NCBI RefSeq assembly: GCF_030053425.1
Contig: NZ_JASGBI010000001.1
Location: forward strand, 1,372,001-1,436,000
Length of the DNA stretch: 64,000 nt
Direction: 5' to 3'
Source: Lysobacter stagni
GTDB lineage: Bacteria > Pseudomonadota > Gammaproteobacteria > Xanthomonadales > Xanthomonadaceae
A program made the position numbers and the translations under genes. Of this stretch, positions 55,350 through 63,802 are shown in pieces. Positions within the stretch are counted from its first letter, which is position 1. Every line of letters begins with the position of its first letter. The notes under the pieces were generated by a model. It saw only the letters and a list, made by a program, of their open reading frames with translations, was not told the origin of the DNA and searched no databases.

Positions 55350-56258
55350 ATGAAGGATGGACATGCAGTACTGGCACGGCTGGCGGGCGTGCGCAGGTCG
55401 TATGGCGCGATCGAAGCCCTGGCCGGCATCGATCTGGAGGTGCGCGGCGGGCAGATGCTCGCGCTGCTGGGCCCCAACGGCGCGGGCAAGAGCACCGCGG
55501 TCGGCCTGCTGCTGGGCCAGGGCTTGCCCGATGCGGGCACCGTGTCGCTGTTCGGCCGCTCGCCGCACGAACTCGCGGCACGCCGTCGCGTGGGTGTCAT
55601 GTTGCAGAGCGCGGGTATTCCGGACACGTTGAAGGTCTCGGAGTTGTTAGCGCTCACCCGCAGCTACTACCCGAACCCGCGCAGCATCGCCGACTGCGTG
55701 ATGCTGGCCGGCCTGGACGGTCTGCTGGAGCGCCGCTACCGCCAGCTCTCCGGCGGACAGCAACGGCGCGTGCAGTTCGCCCTGTCGGTGTGCGGCCGAC
55801 CGCAGCTGCTGTTCCTCGACGAACCCACGACCGGCATGGACATCGAGGCGCGCCGCACGTTGTGGCGCGCGATCCGCGAGCTGGTCGCGGACGGATGCGG
55901 CGTGCTGCTCACCACGCACTACCTGGAAGAGGCCGAGGCGCTGGCCGATCGCGTGGCGGTGCTGCAGCGTGGTCGGCTCATCGCCGAAGGATCGGTGGAA
56001 GACCTGCGCGGGCACCTGGTGCAGCGTCGCATCCGCTGCCTCAGTGCGCTGAGCGTGGAGCGCGTGTCGGCGTGGCCGCATGTGATGCAGGCACATCGCG
56101 ATGATGCGCGCCTGGAGCTGGTGACCGACGCCGCGGAAGCCGTCGTGCGTCGCCTGCTGACGGAAGACCCGGCGTTGACCGGTCTGGAAGTACAGCGCGC
56201 CGGTCTGTCCGACGCCTTCCTCGAACTGACCCGCGAAGACGCCCGGGAGGCCGCATGA
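55350..56258 (+). CDS. ABC-2 type exporter ATPase
   Basis: 302 residues from the ATG at 55350 (ribosome site GGAGGA). Upstream extension to 55260 is dissimilar. Walker A GPNGAGKS (41-48), LSGGQ (133-137), Walker B Asp157-Glu158 in 'LLFLDEPTTGMD', H-loop 'LLTTHYLEEAEALAD'. A C-terminal regulatory extension of about 80 residues follows, as in drug or bacitracin-type exporters. It overlaps the permease by 4 bases. Confidence 0.95.
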   Translation: MKDGHAVLARLAGVRRSYGAIEALAGIDLEVRGGQMLALLGPNGAGKSTAVGLLLGQGLPDAGTVSLFGRSPHELAARRRVGVMLQSAGIPDTLKVSELLALTRSYYPNPRSIADCVMLAGLDGLLERRYRQLSGGQQRRVQFALSVCGRPQLLFLDEPTTGMDIEARRTLWRAIRELVADGCGVLLTTHYLEEAEALADRVAVLQRGRLIAEGSVEDLRGHLVQRRIRCLSALSVERVSAWPHVMQAHRDDARLELVTDAAEAVVRRLLTEDPALTGLEVQRAGLSDAFLELTREDAREAA

Positions 56259-57025
56259 ACACCATCACCACCGACATGCCCGAGCCGGGCACGCTGCTGC
56301 GCAGCTACGGCCTCGAGGCGAAGTACGAATTCCTGCGTGCGCTGCGCACGCCGATGTTCGCCGTGCCGACGCTGCTGTTTCCCGCGCTGTTCTACGTGTT
56401 GTTCGGCATCGTGCTCAGCGGTTCGCGCGGTGGCGTTGCGGCCGCTCAATACCTGCTGGCGACCTACGGCGTGTTCGGCGTCATCGGCGCGTCGCTGTTC
56501 GGCTTCGGCGTGAGCGTGGCGATCGAGCGCGAGAACGGTTACCTCGAACTCAAGCGCGCACTGCCCATGCCACCGGGTGCCTATCTGCTGGCGAAGATGG
56601 CGATGGCGGTGCTGTTCTCGGCCATCATCTCCGTGATGCTGGCGGTACTTGCGGCCGGGTTGGCGAAGGTGTCGCTGGCACCCTGGCAATGGCTGGCGCT
56701 GTTTCTGGTGAACCTGACCGGTGCGCTGCCGTTCTGCGCGATCGGCTTGTACGTCGGCAGCCTGGTCGGCGGCAGTGGCGCGCCGGCGGTGGTCAATCTG
56801 CTGCACCTGCCGATGGCGTTCCTGTCGGGCCTGTGGATGCCGCTGCACCTGCTGTCGCCGATATTCGCCAAGCTGGCGCCGCTGTGGCCCGCGTGGCACC
56901 TCGGCCAGCTGGCGCTGAAGGTGGTGGGGCGCGACTCGGGCGCGTCGGCGGCGATGCACGTCGCGGTGCTGCTGGGCCTTACCGTGGTGTTCTTCCTGCT
57001 CGCCCGTCGTCGGCTTTCGCGCTGA
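56255..57025 (+). CDS. ABC-2 type transporter permease
   Basis: 256 residues with six membrane segments. ABC-2 patterns 'FPALFYVLFGIVLSGS', 'ENGYLELKRALPMPPGAYLLAKM' and 'LPMAFLSGLWMPLHLLSPIFAKLAPLWPAWHLGQL' are recognisable. Works with the ATPase it overlaps. The histidine kinase gene starts 19 bases later, so all four genes (ATPase, permease, kinase, regulator) look co-transcribed. Confidence 0.93.
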   Translation: MNTITTDMPEPGTLLRSYGLEAKYEFLRALRTPMFAVPTLLFPALFYVLFGIVLSGSRGGVAAAQYLLATYGVFGVIGASLFGFGVSVAIERENGYLELKRALPMPPGAYLLAKMAMAVLFSAIISVMLAVLAAGLAKVSLAPWQWLALFLVNLTGALPFCAIGLYVGSLVGGSGAPAVVNLLHLPMAFLSGLWMPLHLLSPIFAKLAPLWPAWHLGQLALKVVGRDSGASAAMHVAVLLGLTVVFFLLARRRLSR

Positions 57026-57044
57026 CGGGGCGGCGGATACAGTC

Positions 57045-58274
57045 ATGACCACGCGCCTTGCCGAGGGAACACGCGCCATGTCCGGATCGACCATGCCGGT
57101 GCTGCTGCGCTGGCGAGCACGCCTGGTTCCCGAGTCCCTTGGCATGGGCTGGGCACCGATCTTCCTGCTGGGCTATCTCTCGTTCCTGTTCATGCCGGCG
57201 CTGCTGGGTGTGCTGGGCGAGGCCGACCGCATGTTCGGGCATCAGCCGAGCCTGTGGCCCACGCTGTTGTCGATCGTGGTGTTCCTGCCGCTGTACTTCG
57301 CCGCGTATCGGCAGACCGGAAAAGGGCGTATCGCCTGCATGCTGGCGATCGCCGCGCTGGGCTACCTGCTGATGCCCAGCAACCCGTTCGCCAACACCTA
57401 TCTGATCTACGCCTGCAGCTTCGCGTCCACCGCGGGCGGCCCGCTGTGGCAACGACTGGCGTGGATGACGGCGATGCTGGCCGGCCTGCTGGTGGAGGTC
57501 GTGTTGCTGCGGTATCCGGTGTTCGTGTTCCTGGTGACGATGATCGTCGCGGTGGCGGTGTTCTTCGGCAATCACCATTTCCTGGAGAGCCGCCGCAAGC
57601 AGGCCGCGCTGAAGCTCTCGCACGACGAGGTACGACGACTGGCCGCACTGGCCGAGCGCGAGCGCATCGGTCGCGACCTGCACGACCTGCTCGGCCACAC
57701 GCTGTCGCTGGTGGCGCTGAAATCGGAACTTGCCGGCAAGCTGGTCGAGCGCGATCCCGAGGCGGCCGTGCGCGAACTGCGCGAGGTGACGCGCGTGGCG
57801 CGCGATGCACTGAGCCAGGTGCGCGCGGCGGTCACCGGTATCCGTACCGCGGGTGTCGCCTCGGAGCTGGCATCGGCGCGCCTGTTGCTGGAGTCGGACG
57901 GCGTCGCGTTCCATTACGAACTCGCGCCGATCTCCCTGCCGGCCGACGTGGAAGCGGTGCTGGCGATGACGTTGCGCGAAGCGGTGACCAACATCCAGCG
58001 CCACGCGCGCGCGCGCAACGCGCGTGCGCGGTTGCAGGCCGATGGCGCCGGGGCGGTGTTGCAGATCGATGACGACGGTCGCGGTGGCGCGATCAGGCCG
58101 GGTAATGGCCTGTGCGGCATGCGCGAACGTCTGGAAGCGCTGGGCGGCCGGTTGCGGGTGGATTCCACACCGGGGCGGGGCACCTGCGTGCAGGCGTATG
58201 TGCCCTTGCCGGGCCCGGCCGTCGCGCAGCCGGACCACGCGTCGCAGGTGCACGTGCCGCCCGCGGCGGCGTGA
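57045..58274 (+). CDS. DesK-type sensor histidine kinase
   Basis: 409 residues. Five or six membrane segments in the first 170 residues, then a HisKA_3 dimerisation domain with phospho-acceptor His213 in 'RIGRDLHDLLGHTLSLVALKSELAGKL' region. A degenerate-looking but complete HATPase follows ('EAVTNIQRHARA', 'DDDGRGG', 'GLCGMRERLEALGG'). Starts at 57078 or 57093 are possible. It probably senses membrane or exporter substrate state. Paired with the LuxR-type regulator 49 bases downstream. Confidence 0.94.
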   Translation: MTTRLAEGTRAMSGSTMPVLLRWRARLVPESLGMGWAPIFLLGYLSFLFMPALLGVLGEADRMFGHQPSLWPTLLSIVVFLPLYFAAYRQTGKGRIACMLAIAALGYLLMPSNPFANTYLIYACSFASTAGGPLWQRLAWMTAMLAGLLVEVVLLRYPVFVFLVTMIVAVAVFFGNHHFLESRRKQAALKLSHDEVRRLAALAERERIGRDLHDLLGHTLSLVALKSELAGKLVERDPEAAVRELREVTRVARDALSQVRAAVTGIRTAGVASELASARLLLESDGVAFHYELAPISLPADVEAVLAMTLREAVTNIQRHARARNARARLQADGAGAVLQIDDDGRGGAIRPGNGLCGMRERLEALGGRLRVDSTPGRGTCVQAYVPLPGPAVAQPDHASQVHVPPAAA

Positions 58275-58323
58275 ACCGCTGCGTGGGTGCTAACGTGCGC
58301 GCAGTGCGGCGGGGAAGCGGACG

Positions 58324-58941
58324 ATGATCGGCGTGTTGCTGGCCGAAGACCAGGCGATGGTGCTGGGCGCGCTGTCCGCGTTGCTGCGGCTGGAGTCCGA
58401 CATCGACGTGCTCGGCGCCGCCACGGATGGCGAGGCCGCGTGGGAGCAACTGCAGCGCCTGCATCGCGAAGGCCGCACGCCGGACGTGCTGGTCACCGAC
58501 ATCGAAATGCCGGGCCTGGGCGGCCTGGAACTGGCGCAGCGCGTGCGTAGCCACGAATTGCCGACGAAGGTCATCATCGTCACCACCTTCGCGCGCGCGG
58601 GCTTCCTGCGTCGCGCGCTGGATGCCGGCGCGCGCGGCTATCTGCTCAAGGATGCGCCGGCCGAACAGCTGGCCGAAGCGATCCGCCAGGTGCATCGCGG
58701 CGGTCGCGCGATCGATCCGCAACTCGCGGTGGATGCCTGGGGCGAGGCGGACCCGCTCAACGACCGCGAACGCCAGGTGCTGCGCATGGCCGGCGAAGGC
58801 CTGACGGCGGGCGAGATCGCCGCGCGCCTGCACCTGTCCCAGGGCACGGTGCGCAATTACCTGTCCGAGTCGATCGGCAAGCTGGGCGTGGGCAACCGCA
58901 TCGAGGCGTATCGACTGGCGCGGCAGAAGGGGTGGTTGTAG
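58324..58941 (+). CDS. NarL/DesR-type response regulator
   Basis: 205 residues. Receiver domain with Asp59 in 'LVTDIEMPGLGG' as phospho-site and Lys in 'YLLKDAPAE'. C-terminal LuxR HTH ('LNDRERQVLRMAGEGLTAGEIAARLHLSQGTVRNYLSESIGKLG'). Partner of the DesK-type kinase; likely regulates the ABC-2 exporter and perhaps the divergent MacAB-like operon. Confidence 0.95.
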   Translation: MIGVLLAEDQAMVLGALSALLRLESDIDVLGAATDGEAAWEQLQRLHREGRTPDVLVTDIEMPGLGGLELAQRVRSHELPTKVIIVTTFARAGFLRRALDAGARGYLLKDAPAEQLAEAIRQVHRGGRAIDPQLAVDAWGEADPLNDRERQVLRMAGEGLTAGEIAARLHLSQGTVRNYLSESIGKLGVGNRIEAYRLARQKGWL

Positions 58942-58950
58942 CGCGCCGCT

Positions 58951-59032
58951 GTCATCCCCGCGAAGGCGGGGATCCAAGTTTCAGAGACGTTGCGATTCGG
59001 GAGAGCTGGATCCCCGCCTACGCGGGGATGAC
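58951..59032. repeat. 26-bp near-perfect inverted repeat
   Basis: Arm GTCATCCCCGCGAAGGCGGG (58951-58970, extending to ATCCA at 58976) faces its reverse complement at 59007-59032, separated by 30 bases. This GTCATCCCCGC...GCGGGGATGAC type is a known widespread intergenic palindrome in proteobacteria. It lies between two convergent genes and can act as a hairpin for both. Confidence 0.8.
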
Positions 59033-59043
59033 GGCTTCAGGCT

Positions 59044-60417
59044 TCAGACGCCGGCGTGCCGCTTCAACAACGCGTATGCGCCGCGCAGGCCCTGCGCTTC
59101 GCCACCGGCCGGACGGCCCGGGCGGTCGTTGTCGTTCCAGCTGTACACGTCCAGGTGCGCCCACTTCTGCGTCGGCGGCACGAAGCGGTCCAGGTACACT
59201 GCGGCCGTGATGCTGCCGGCCATCTTCGACGGCCCGCCATTGGCGATGTCGGCGATGCTGCTGGCCAGGTAGCGCAGGTACGGACGCCACAGCGGCATGC
59301 GCCACAGCGGATCGCGCTGCGCCACGCCGGCCTCCAGCCAACGCTGCGCGATGGCCTCGTCGTTGCTGTACAGCGCGGGCAGGTCGGGGCCCAGCGCGAT
59401 GCGCGCGGCGCCGGTCAGCGTGGCGAAGTCGAGCAGCAGCTCCGGCTTCTGTTCCACCGCGTAGGTCAGCGCATCGCACAGGATCACGCGGCCTTCGGCG
59501 TCGGTGTTGTCGATCTCCACCGACAAACCCGCGCGCGTGGCGATCACTTCGCCCGGACGGAACGCGTTCGGACCCACGGCGTTCTCCACCGCCGGCACCA
59601 GCAGCGTGATGCGCAGCGGCAGGCGTTGTGCCATCACCAGCTCGGCCAGCGCGATCGCGTGCGCCGCACCGCCCATGTCCTTCTTCATGTTGCGCATGCC
59701 GTCGGCGGGCTTCAGGTCCAGGCCGCCGGTGTCGAAACACACGCCCTTGCCGACGATGGCCACGTGCGGGTGCGACGGGTCGCCCCAGCGCAGCGCGATC
59801 AGGCGCGGTGCGCGATGACTGGCGCGGCCGACGGCGTGGATCGCGGGGAAATTCTGGGTGAGCAGGTCATCGCCGCCGATCACCTCGATATGCGCGCCGA
59901 AGCGCTCGGCGATCTCGCACGCGATCTGTTCCAGCTGGTCCGGGCCCATGTGCTCGGTGGGTGTGTTGACCAGGTCGCGCACGCGCACGCAGGCGGCCAG
60001 CTGCGACAGCGTGTCGCCCTCCGTCTGCGCAATGCGCAGCTGCGCCGGTGCGCGCAGCGGGGTGCGGTAGCGCTCGAAGCGATAGCTGCCCAGGCCCCAG
60101 CCCAGCTGCAGCGCGGCGCGTGCCTCGGCAGGCAGATCGGTGGCCAGCGACCACGCCCGCGACGGCAGCGCGAAGGGCGCATGGCCGTACGAGAACGGGT
60201 CGAGCGGGTCGGTCACGCCGATCACCGCCGCCGCGATGCCGCCCCCTGCCGCAGGCAGCGTGATCGTCGAGAACGACGCGCCTTCGAAGCCCTGCGCATC
60301 GAGCCAGGCGTTGACCGTCGCATCCTGCGTGCTACGCCACGCGGCGAGCGTGTCGCGCGTGACGACGTACAACGGCAACGCATCGGCGGAATCGGTGAAT
60401 CCAGCGGGCAGGCTCAT
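59044..60417 (-). CDS. M17 leucyl aminopeptidase family protein
   Basis: 457 residues. Metal-binding signature NTDAEGR (304-310) with Asp306 and Glu308, plus 'VGKGVCFDTGGLDLKP' (222-237) including Lys224 and Asp229, and Asp247 in 'MKKDMGG'. Cytosolic exopeptidase removing N-terminal residues. Somewhat shorter than PepA (about 500), like PepB-type members. Overlaps the upstream YigB-like phosphatase gene by 4 bases, so it follows it in one transcript. Confidence 0.93.
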   Translation of the reverse strand: MSLPAGFTDSADALPLYVVTRDTLAAWRSTQDATVNAWLDAQGFEGASFSTITLPAAGGGIAAAVIGVTDPLDPFSYGHAPFALPSRAWSLATDLPAEARAALQLGWGLGSYRFERYRTPLRAPAQLRIAQTEGDTLSQLAACVRVRDLVNTPTEHMGPDQLEQIACEIAERFGAHIEVIGGDDLLTQNFPAIHAVGRASHRAPRLIALRWGDPSHPHVAIVGKGVCFDTGGLDLKPADGMRNMKKDMGGAAHAIALAELVMAQRLPLRITLLVPAVENAVGPNAFRPGEVIATRAGLSVEIDNTDAEGRVILCDALTYAVEQKPELLLDFATLTGAARIALGPDLPALYSNDEAIAQRWLEAGVAQRDPLWRMPLWRPYLRYLASSIADIANGGPSKMAGSITAAVYLDRFVPPTQKWAHLDVYSWNDNDRPGRPAGGEAQGLRGAYALLKRHAGV

Positions 60418-61130
60418 GCGGCGAGAGGTTCCGGGGTGTGGGCCGCATCCAGCCAGTCGGCCAGTTGGGCGAGGGTGGTGAATTCGAGGTCGGGGCGCAC
60501 GTCGGCGTGTGGCCAGCGCGCGTTGTCACGGTTGATCCAGCAGCTGCGCAGGCCCGCGCGATGCGCGCCCAGGACATCCATTTCTATGTCGTCGCCCACG
60601 TGCAGCACGTCGCCGGGTGTGTGCGGGAAGCGCGCGCACGCGGCGTGGAAGATGCTGGCCGCCGGCTTCGGCGTGCCGTGCTCGCGTGCACCGAGCTGGA
60701 AGGCGAAGTGCGCCGACACGCCCACGCGCGACAGATCGGCGTTGCCGTTGCTGATCGCGGCCAGCGGCACGCGCGCAGCCAGACGCGCCAGCGCGGGCAA
60801 CGCGTCGTCATAGAACTCCACGCGGTTGCGCTCTTCGTAGAACGCCTTGAACGCGGCGTCGGCGTGGCCCGGGTCGTCGCCGGCCAGCTCCATCGCGCGC
60901 ACCAGGCTCAGCTTGCGCAGCAGGCTGAAGTCGTGGGCCAGGTCGGGACGCTCGATGAACAGCTGCTCGCGCAGCTTCCGCATCGCTTCGATCGGGAACC
61001 GCTGCGCGGTGCGCGGGCAATGCTGCAGCAGCCACTCGTGGAGCACGCGCTCGACCCGTGCCCCGATCGGCGCGAACGGCCACAGGGTGTCGTCGAGGTC
61101 GAGGGTGATCGCGCGGACAGGGAAATGCAT
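60414..61130 (-). CDS. yigB: HAD-family phosphatase (YigB-like)
   Basis: 238 residues from the ATG at 61130; an open extension to 61334 is unrelated. HAD motif I has Asp11 and Asp13 in 'LDLDDTLWPFA', motif II Ser in 'AAISNGNADL', motif III Lys in 'GTPKPAASIF', motif IV 'HVGDDIEMD'. E. coli YigB (riboflavin-pathway phosphatase) shares the 'NGNA' and 'HVGDD' context. In E. coli it adjoins xerC; here it pairs with an M17 peptidase instead. Confidence 0.85.
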   Translation of the reverse strand: MHFPVRAITLDLDDTLWPFAPIGARVERVLHEWLLQHCPRTAQRFPIEAMRKLREQLFIERPDLAHDFSLLRKLSLVRAMELAGDDPGHADAAFKAFYEERNRVEFYDDALPALARLAARVPLAAISNGNADLSRVGVSAHFAFQLGAREHGTPKPAASIFHAACARFPHTPGDVLHVGDDIEMDVLGAHRAGLRSCWINRDNARWPHADVRPDLEFTTLAQLADWLDAAHTPEPLAA

Positions 61131-61363
61131 GCCGATATGGTAGCCCGCCTTCCGCCACGGGCCGTCCGTCGTGTGACGGCCGCTTTCGGGGAGCCTCTGT
61201 GGAGCGTGTCCCGGTTCGCCACCGTGCGCGGGTGTATGCAGGGACGGCACGCGCGGAGCCGACCGGCCTTGCCGCGCGCGTGCCACCGACCCGGTCGCCG
61301 GGCGCGCCCAGGACGGCTCGCGCCCCCGGTTCACGGCGGCCCAGCCGCCTCAAGGAGGATGTG

Positions 61364-61597
61364 ATGCGCCAAGCAAGCAGAACAAGCCGAGTCAGAACCG
61401 TGATCGCCGCGGCCGCGTTGGCCCTGTTGATGGTCGGGGTCGCCTCGGCCGGTCGATGGCCCTACGTGATGACCTTCTATGACGAAGCCGGCAATGCGGT
61501 CGGCTGGCAGATCGGCCATTGCGACAACAGCTACAGCTTCCACGGCGTCCGCACGCCGGTGTACACGATCGAACAGTTGCAGTGCCCGGGCGATTGA
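61364..61597 (+). CDS. Small secreted DUF6289-like protein
   Basis: 77 residues with a strong ribosome site (AAGGAGG at 61352-61358). Signal peptide about 1-29 ('LLMVGVASA'). The mature part is about 48 residues with two cysteines ('GHCDNS', 'LQCPGD') and the pattern 'MTFYDEAGNAVGWQIGHC', which resembles DUF6289 proteins of Lysobacter-type bacteria (from memory). Role unknown; a small secreted peptide is possible. Confidence 0.72.
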   Translation: MRQASRTSRVRTVIAAAALALLMVGVASAGRWPYVMTFYDEAGNAVGWQIGHCDNSYSFHGVRTPVYTIEQLQCPGD

Positions 61598-61612
61598 ATC
61601 GCCTGCACCGTT

Positions 61613-61636
61613 CCCTCTCCTGCGTGCAGGAGAGGG
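61613..61636. repeat. C-rich palindrome, 11-bp arms
   Basis: CCCTCTCCTGC / GCAGGAGAGGG with a 2-base loop, between the small secreted protein and the PerM gene (convergent). A close relative of the palindromes at 6734 and 15019 with CT substitutions. Confidence 0.7.
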
Positions 61637-61646
61637 ACGGTCAGCG

Positions 61647-62765
61647 TCATTCCAGCATCCGCGCCCAGCCGCCCATGCCCTCGATGCGCGCCAGCACCAG
61701 CTTGATGCACACCAGCAGCGGCACCGCGAGCAGCAGGCCGATGATGCCCCACAGCCAGCCGAAGAACATCAGCGCCAGGATCAGCACCAGCGGCGACAGA
61801 CGCATGCTGCGACCCAGGATGATCGGCGTGATCAGCTGGCCTTCCAGCGTATGCAGGGCCAGGTACAGCGCGGCCGGCAACAGCGAGGGCAGCAGCTGGT
61901 CGAAGGCGACGAAGCCCATCAGCAGCATGATGAAGATGCCGATCAGCGGGCCCACGTACGGCGCGAAGTTGAGGATCGCGGCCATCGTGCCCCACAGCAG
62001 CGCTTCCTGCAGCGGCACGCCCAGCCAGTACAGCGAGCCGGCCAGCGCCAGTCCAAGGCCCACGTTGATCAGCGTGATGGTCAGCACGTAGCGCGAGATC
62101 GCGCGTTCGATGGACGTGAGGATGTCCACCGTCAGCTTCTTCTGCTGGCGCGTGGGCAAAAGCGCCAGCGCGTTGCGCTGCAACGACTGCCCGTAGACCA
62201 TGAAGAAGAACGTCAGAAGGATCACCGCCAGCACCGAGGCCACGCGGCGCGGCGTGGCAGTGAGCGCCTTGTAGGGCTCGTTGAGTTCCGTGCGGATCAC
62301 CTGCACCGGCTTGGCGCTTTCGCCGCCGGCGGCGCGCGCGATGTTCTGCGCTGCCTTGTTCGCATCAAGCATGGGCTTGGTCAGGTCGCGCAGCCTGGGC
62401 GTGATCTGCTTCAGCTCGTGCGGCACCTGGCGGACCCACTCGCCGGCCGGTTCGATCAGCTGGTTGCCCAGCGCGCCGGCGGCGGCCAGGCCGCCCAGCA
62501 GCACCAGCAGCGCGCCGAGGAAGCGCGGCACGTACAGTCGCTGCAGTCCGCGCAGGATGGGATTGCCGACCAGCGCGAAGAACGCCGCCAGCAGGATCGG
62601 CAGGATCAGCTCCTGCGCAGCCCACAAGGCGAAGAGCACGCCCAGCACGGCGATGACCACCACCGATGCCGGCGCACGCGGGCGCGGCGGTGACGGTCTC
62701 GCAGGAAGCTCGCCTGCCTCCTCCGCAGTGGATTCCGTGGACGGCGGTGACGGCTCGTTGCTCAT
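61647..62765 (-). CDS. AI-2E family (PerM) transporter
   Basis: 372 residues, seven to eight membrane segments. Family signatures 'LRGLQRLYVPRFLGALLVLLGG' and 'PYVGPLIGIFIMLLMG' are present, and 'NVGLGLALAGSLYWLGVPLQEALLWGTMAAILNFAPYVG' in the second half. N-terminus has an Ala/Pro-rich leader of about 30 residues. Family members export AI-2 or other solutes, or are Na+/H+ antiporters; specific role unknown. ATGA overlap with the next gene upstream. Confidence 0.88.
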   Translation of the reverse strand: MSNEPSPPSTESTAEEAGELPARPSPPRPRAPASVVVIAVLGVLFALWAAQELILPILLAAFFALVGNPILRGLQRLYVPRFLGALLVLLGGLAAAGALGNQLIEPAGEWVRQVPHELKQITPRLRDLTKPMLDANKAAQNIARAAGGESAKPVQVIRTELNEPYKALTATPRRVASVLAVILLTFFFMVYGQSLQRNALALLPTRQQKKLTVDILTSIERAISRYVLTITLINVGLGLALAGSLYWLGVPLQEALLWGTMAAILNFAPYVGPLIGIFIMLLMGFVAFDQLLPSLLPAALYLALHTLEGQLITPIILGRSMRLSPLVLILALMFFGWLWGIIGLLLAVPLLVCIKLVLARIEGMGGWARMLE

Positions 62766-63229
62766 GATTCGACCTGGTCGACGGTGGCGGTGCGCGCGGC
62801 GCGAAGGCGTGCTTCGGCCTGCGCGAGGAGAAGGGCTTCATCGTCGCCCGGTGTCGCCGGAGCGGTGGCGCCCGTCGCTTCGACCGCGGCCTCGGCCTGC
62901 ACCTGCTCGTTGGCCTGGCTGGCTTCCTCGGCGGCGACGCTCGCGCGGCCGCCGGCCACCAGGCTGGAGACCATCGAGACCAGCTGCATCAGGCCGCCGC
63001 TCTTGCCCAGCGCGCGCATGGGGTCGGCGCGACCGACCACGAAGCCGGACGCCAGCCCCGCGATGACGATGCGCCACGGCGTCCACGCTTCGCGCCAGGA
63101 ATGCTTGAGTTGCCCCACTTCGACCGCGACGTGACGCTCCTTCGCTTCCAGTGCGTCTTCGGCCTGCTGCACCTTGACGACCAGCTGTTCGAAGCTCAGG
63201 GATTTCGCCTTGGGCGGTTTCGTTGCCAT
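62762..63229 (-). CDS. Hypothetical protein with a single hydrophobic segment
   Basis: 155 residues. A coiled-coil start (about 12-40, 'EQLVVKVQQAEDALEAKERHVAVEVGQLK'), a hydrophobic segment near 53-68 ('WRIVIAGLASGFVVGRA'), and a long Ala/Glu-rich tail. No family recognised. It overlaps the PerM gene by 4 bases and follows the holin-X-like gene by 5 bases, in a cluster of small membrane proteins. Confidence 0.65.
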   Translation of the reverse strand: MATKPPKAKSLSFEQLVVKVQQAEDALEAKERHVAVEVGQLKHSWREAWTPWRIVIAGLASGFVVGRADPMRALGKSGGLMQLVSMVSSLVAGGRASVAAEEASQANEQVQAEAAVEATGATAPATPGDDEALLLAQAEARLRAARTATVDQVES

Positions 63230-63234
63230 GGCGG

Positions 63235-63792
63235 TCAGGGCGGAGTGATGTCGATGCCGTTGTTGGTGCCGCGCAGCTTATCCGCATCGTTGCGCAAGTC
63301 ACGCGCGGCGTCGCGCGCGGAGCGGTCGTCGCCGGCGGTGGGCATGAGGTCGGCGAGCTCGCCGATGCCCAGACGCGCCAGCTGGCGGCGCGTGGCCTGC
63401 AGGCGGGTGTGTTCGAAGTAGTGCACGGCGCGGAAGCCGGCGTACACGGTCACCGCCAGGCTGAGGGCCGCGGCGATCAGCATTGCGCCCAGCCAGGACA
63501 CGCCTAACTGCCGCAACAGCGTCACCAGCGTGGCCATCAGGAACAACCACGCCGATGCGCCGAACACCACCGCTACGCCGGCGAAGGTGAGCGCGCGCCC
63601 CATCGCGCTGCGTGCCAGCGAAAGATCCGCCGCCAGCAGCGCACGCAGTGCCTTGGCCGAATCGACCGTCGCGCCGAGACTGGCGCGCGCGTTGGCGCCG
63701 ATCCCGCGCAGCGAATCGGCCAGGTCCGGCGCCTCGGCGGATGGACCGCGCGATTCGTCGCCGGACGTTCCGCGCTCGTCGGCTTCGCTCAC
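63235..63792 (-). CDS. Holin-X/YqjE-like two-pass membrane protein
   Basis: 185 residues. Two membrane segments (about 68-93 and 97-120, 'VFGASAWLFLMATLVTLLRQLG', 'MLIAAALSLAVTVYAGF'), preceded by an acidic and Ser-rich N-terminus. The layout fits the phage holin-X/YqjE superfamily usually next to YqjD (DUF883). Role unknown, probably envelope stress. The upstream neighbour is that DUF883-like gene. Confidence 0.75.
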   Translation of the reverse strand: MSEADERGTSGDESRGPSAEAPDLADSLRGIGANARASLGATVDSAKALRALLAADLSLARSAMGRALTFAGVAVVFGASAWLFLMATLVTLLRQLGVSWLGAMLIAAALSLAVTVYAGFRAVHYFEHTRLQATRRQLARLGIGELADLMPTAGDDRSARDAARDLRNDADKLRGTNNGIDITPP

Positions 63793-63802
63793 GGGCAGCG
63801 GA

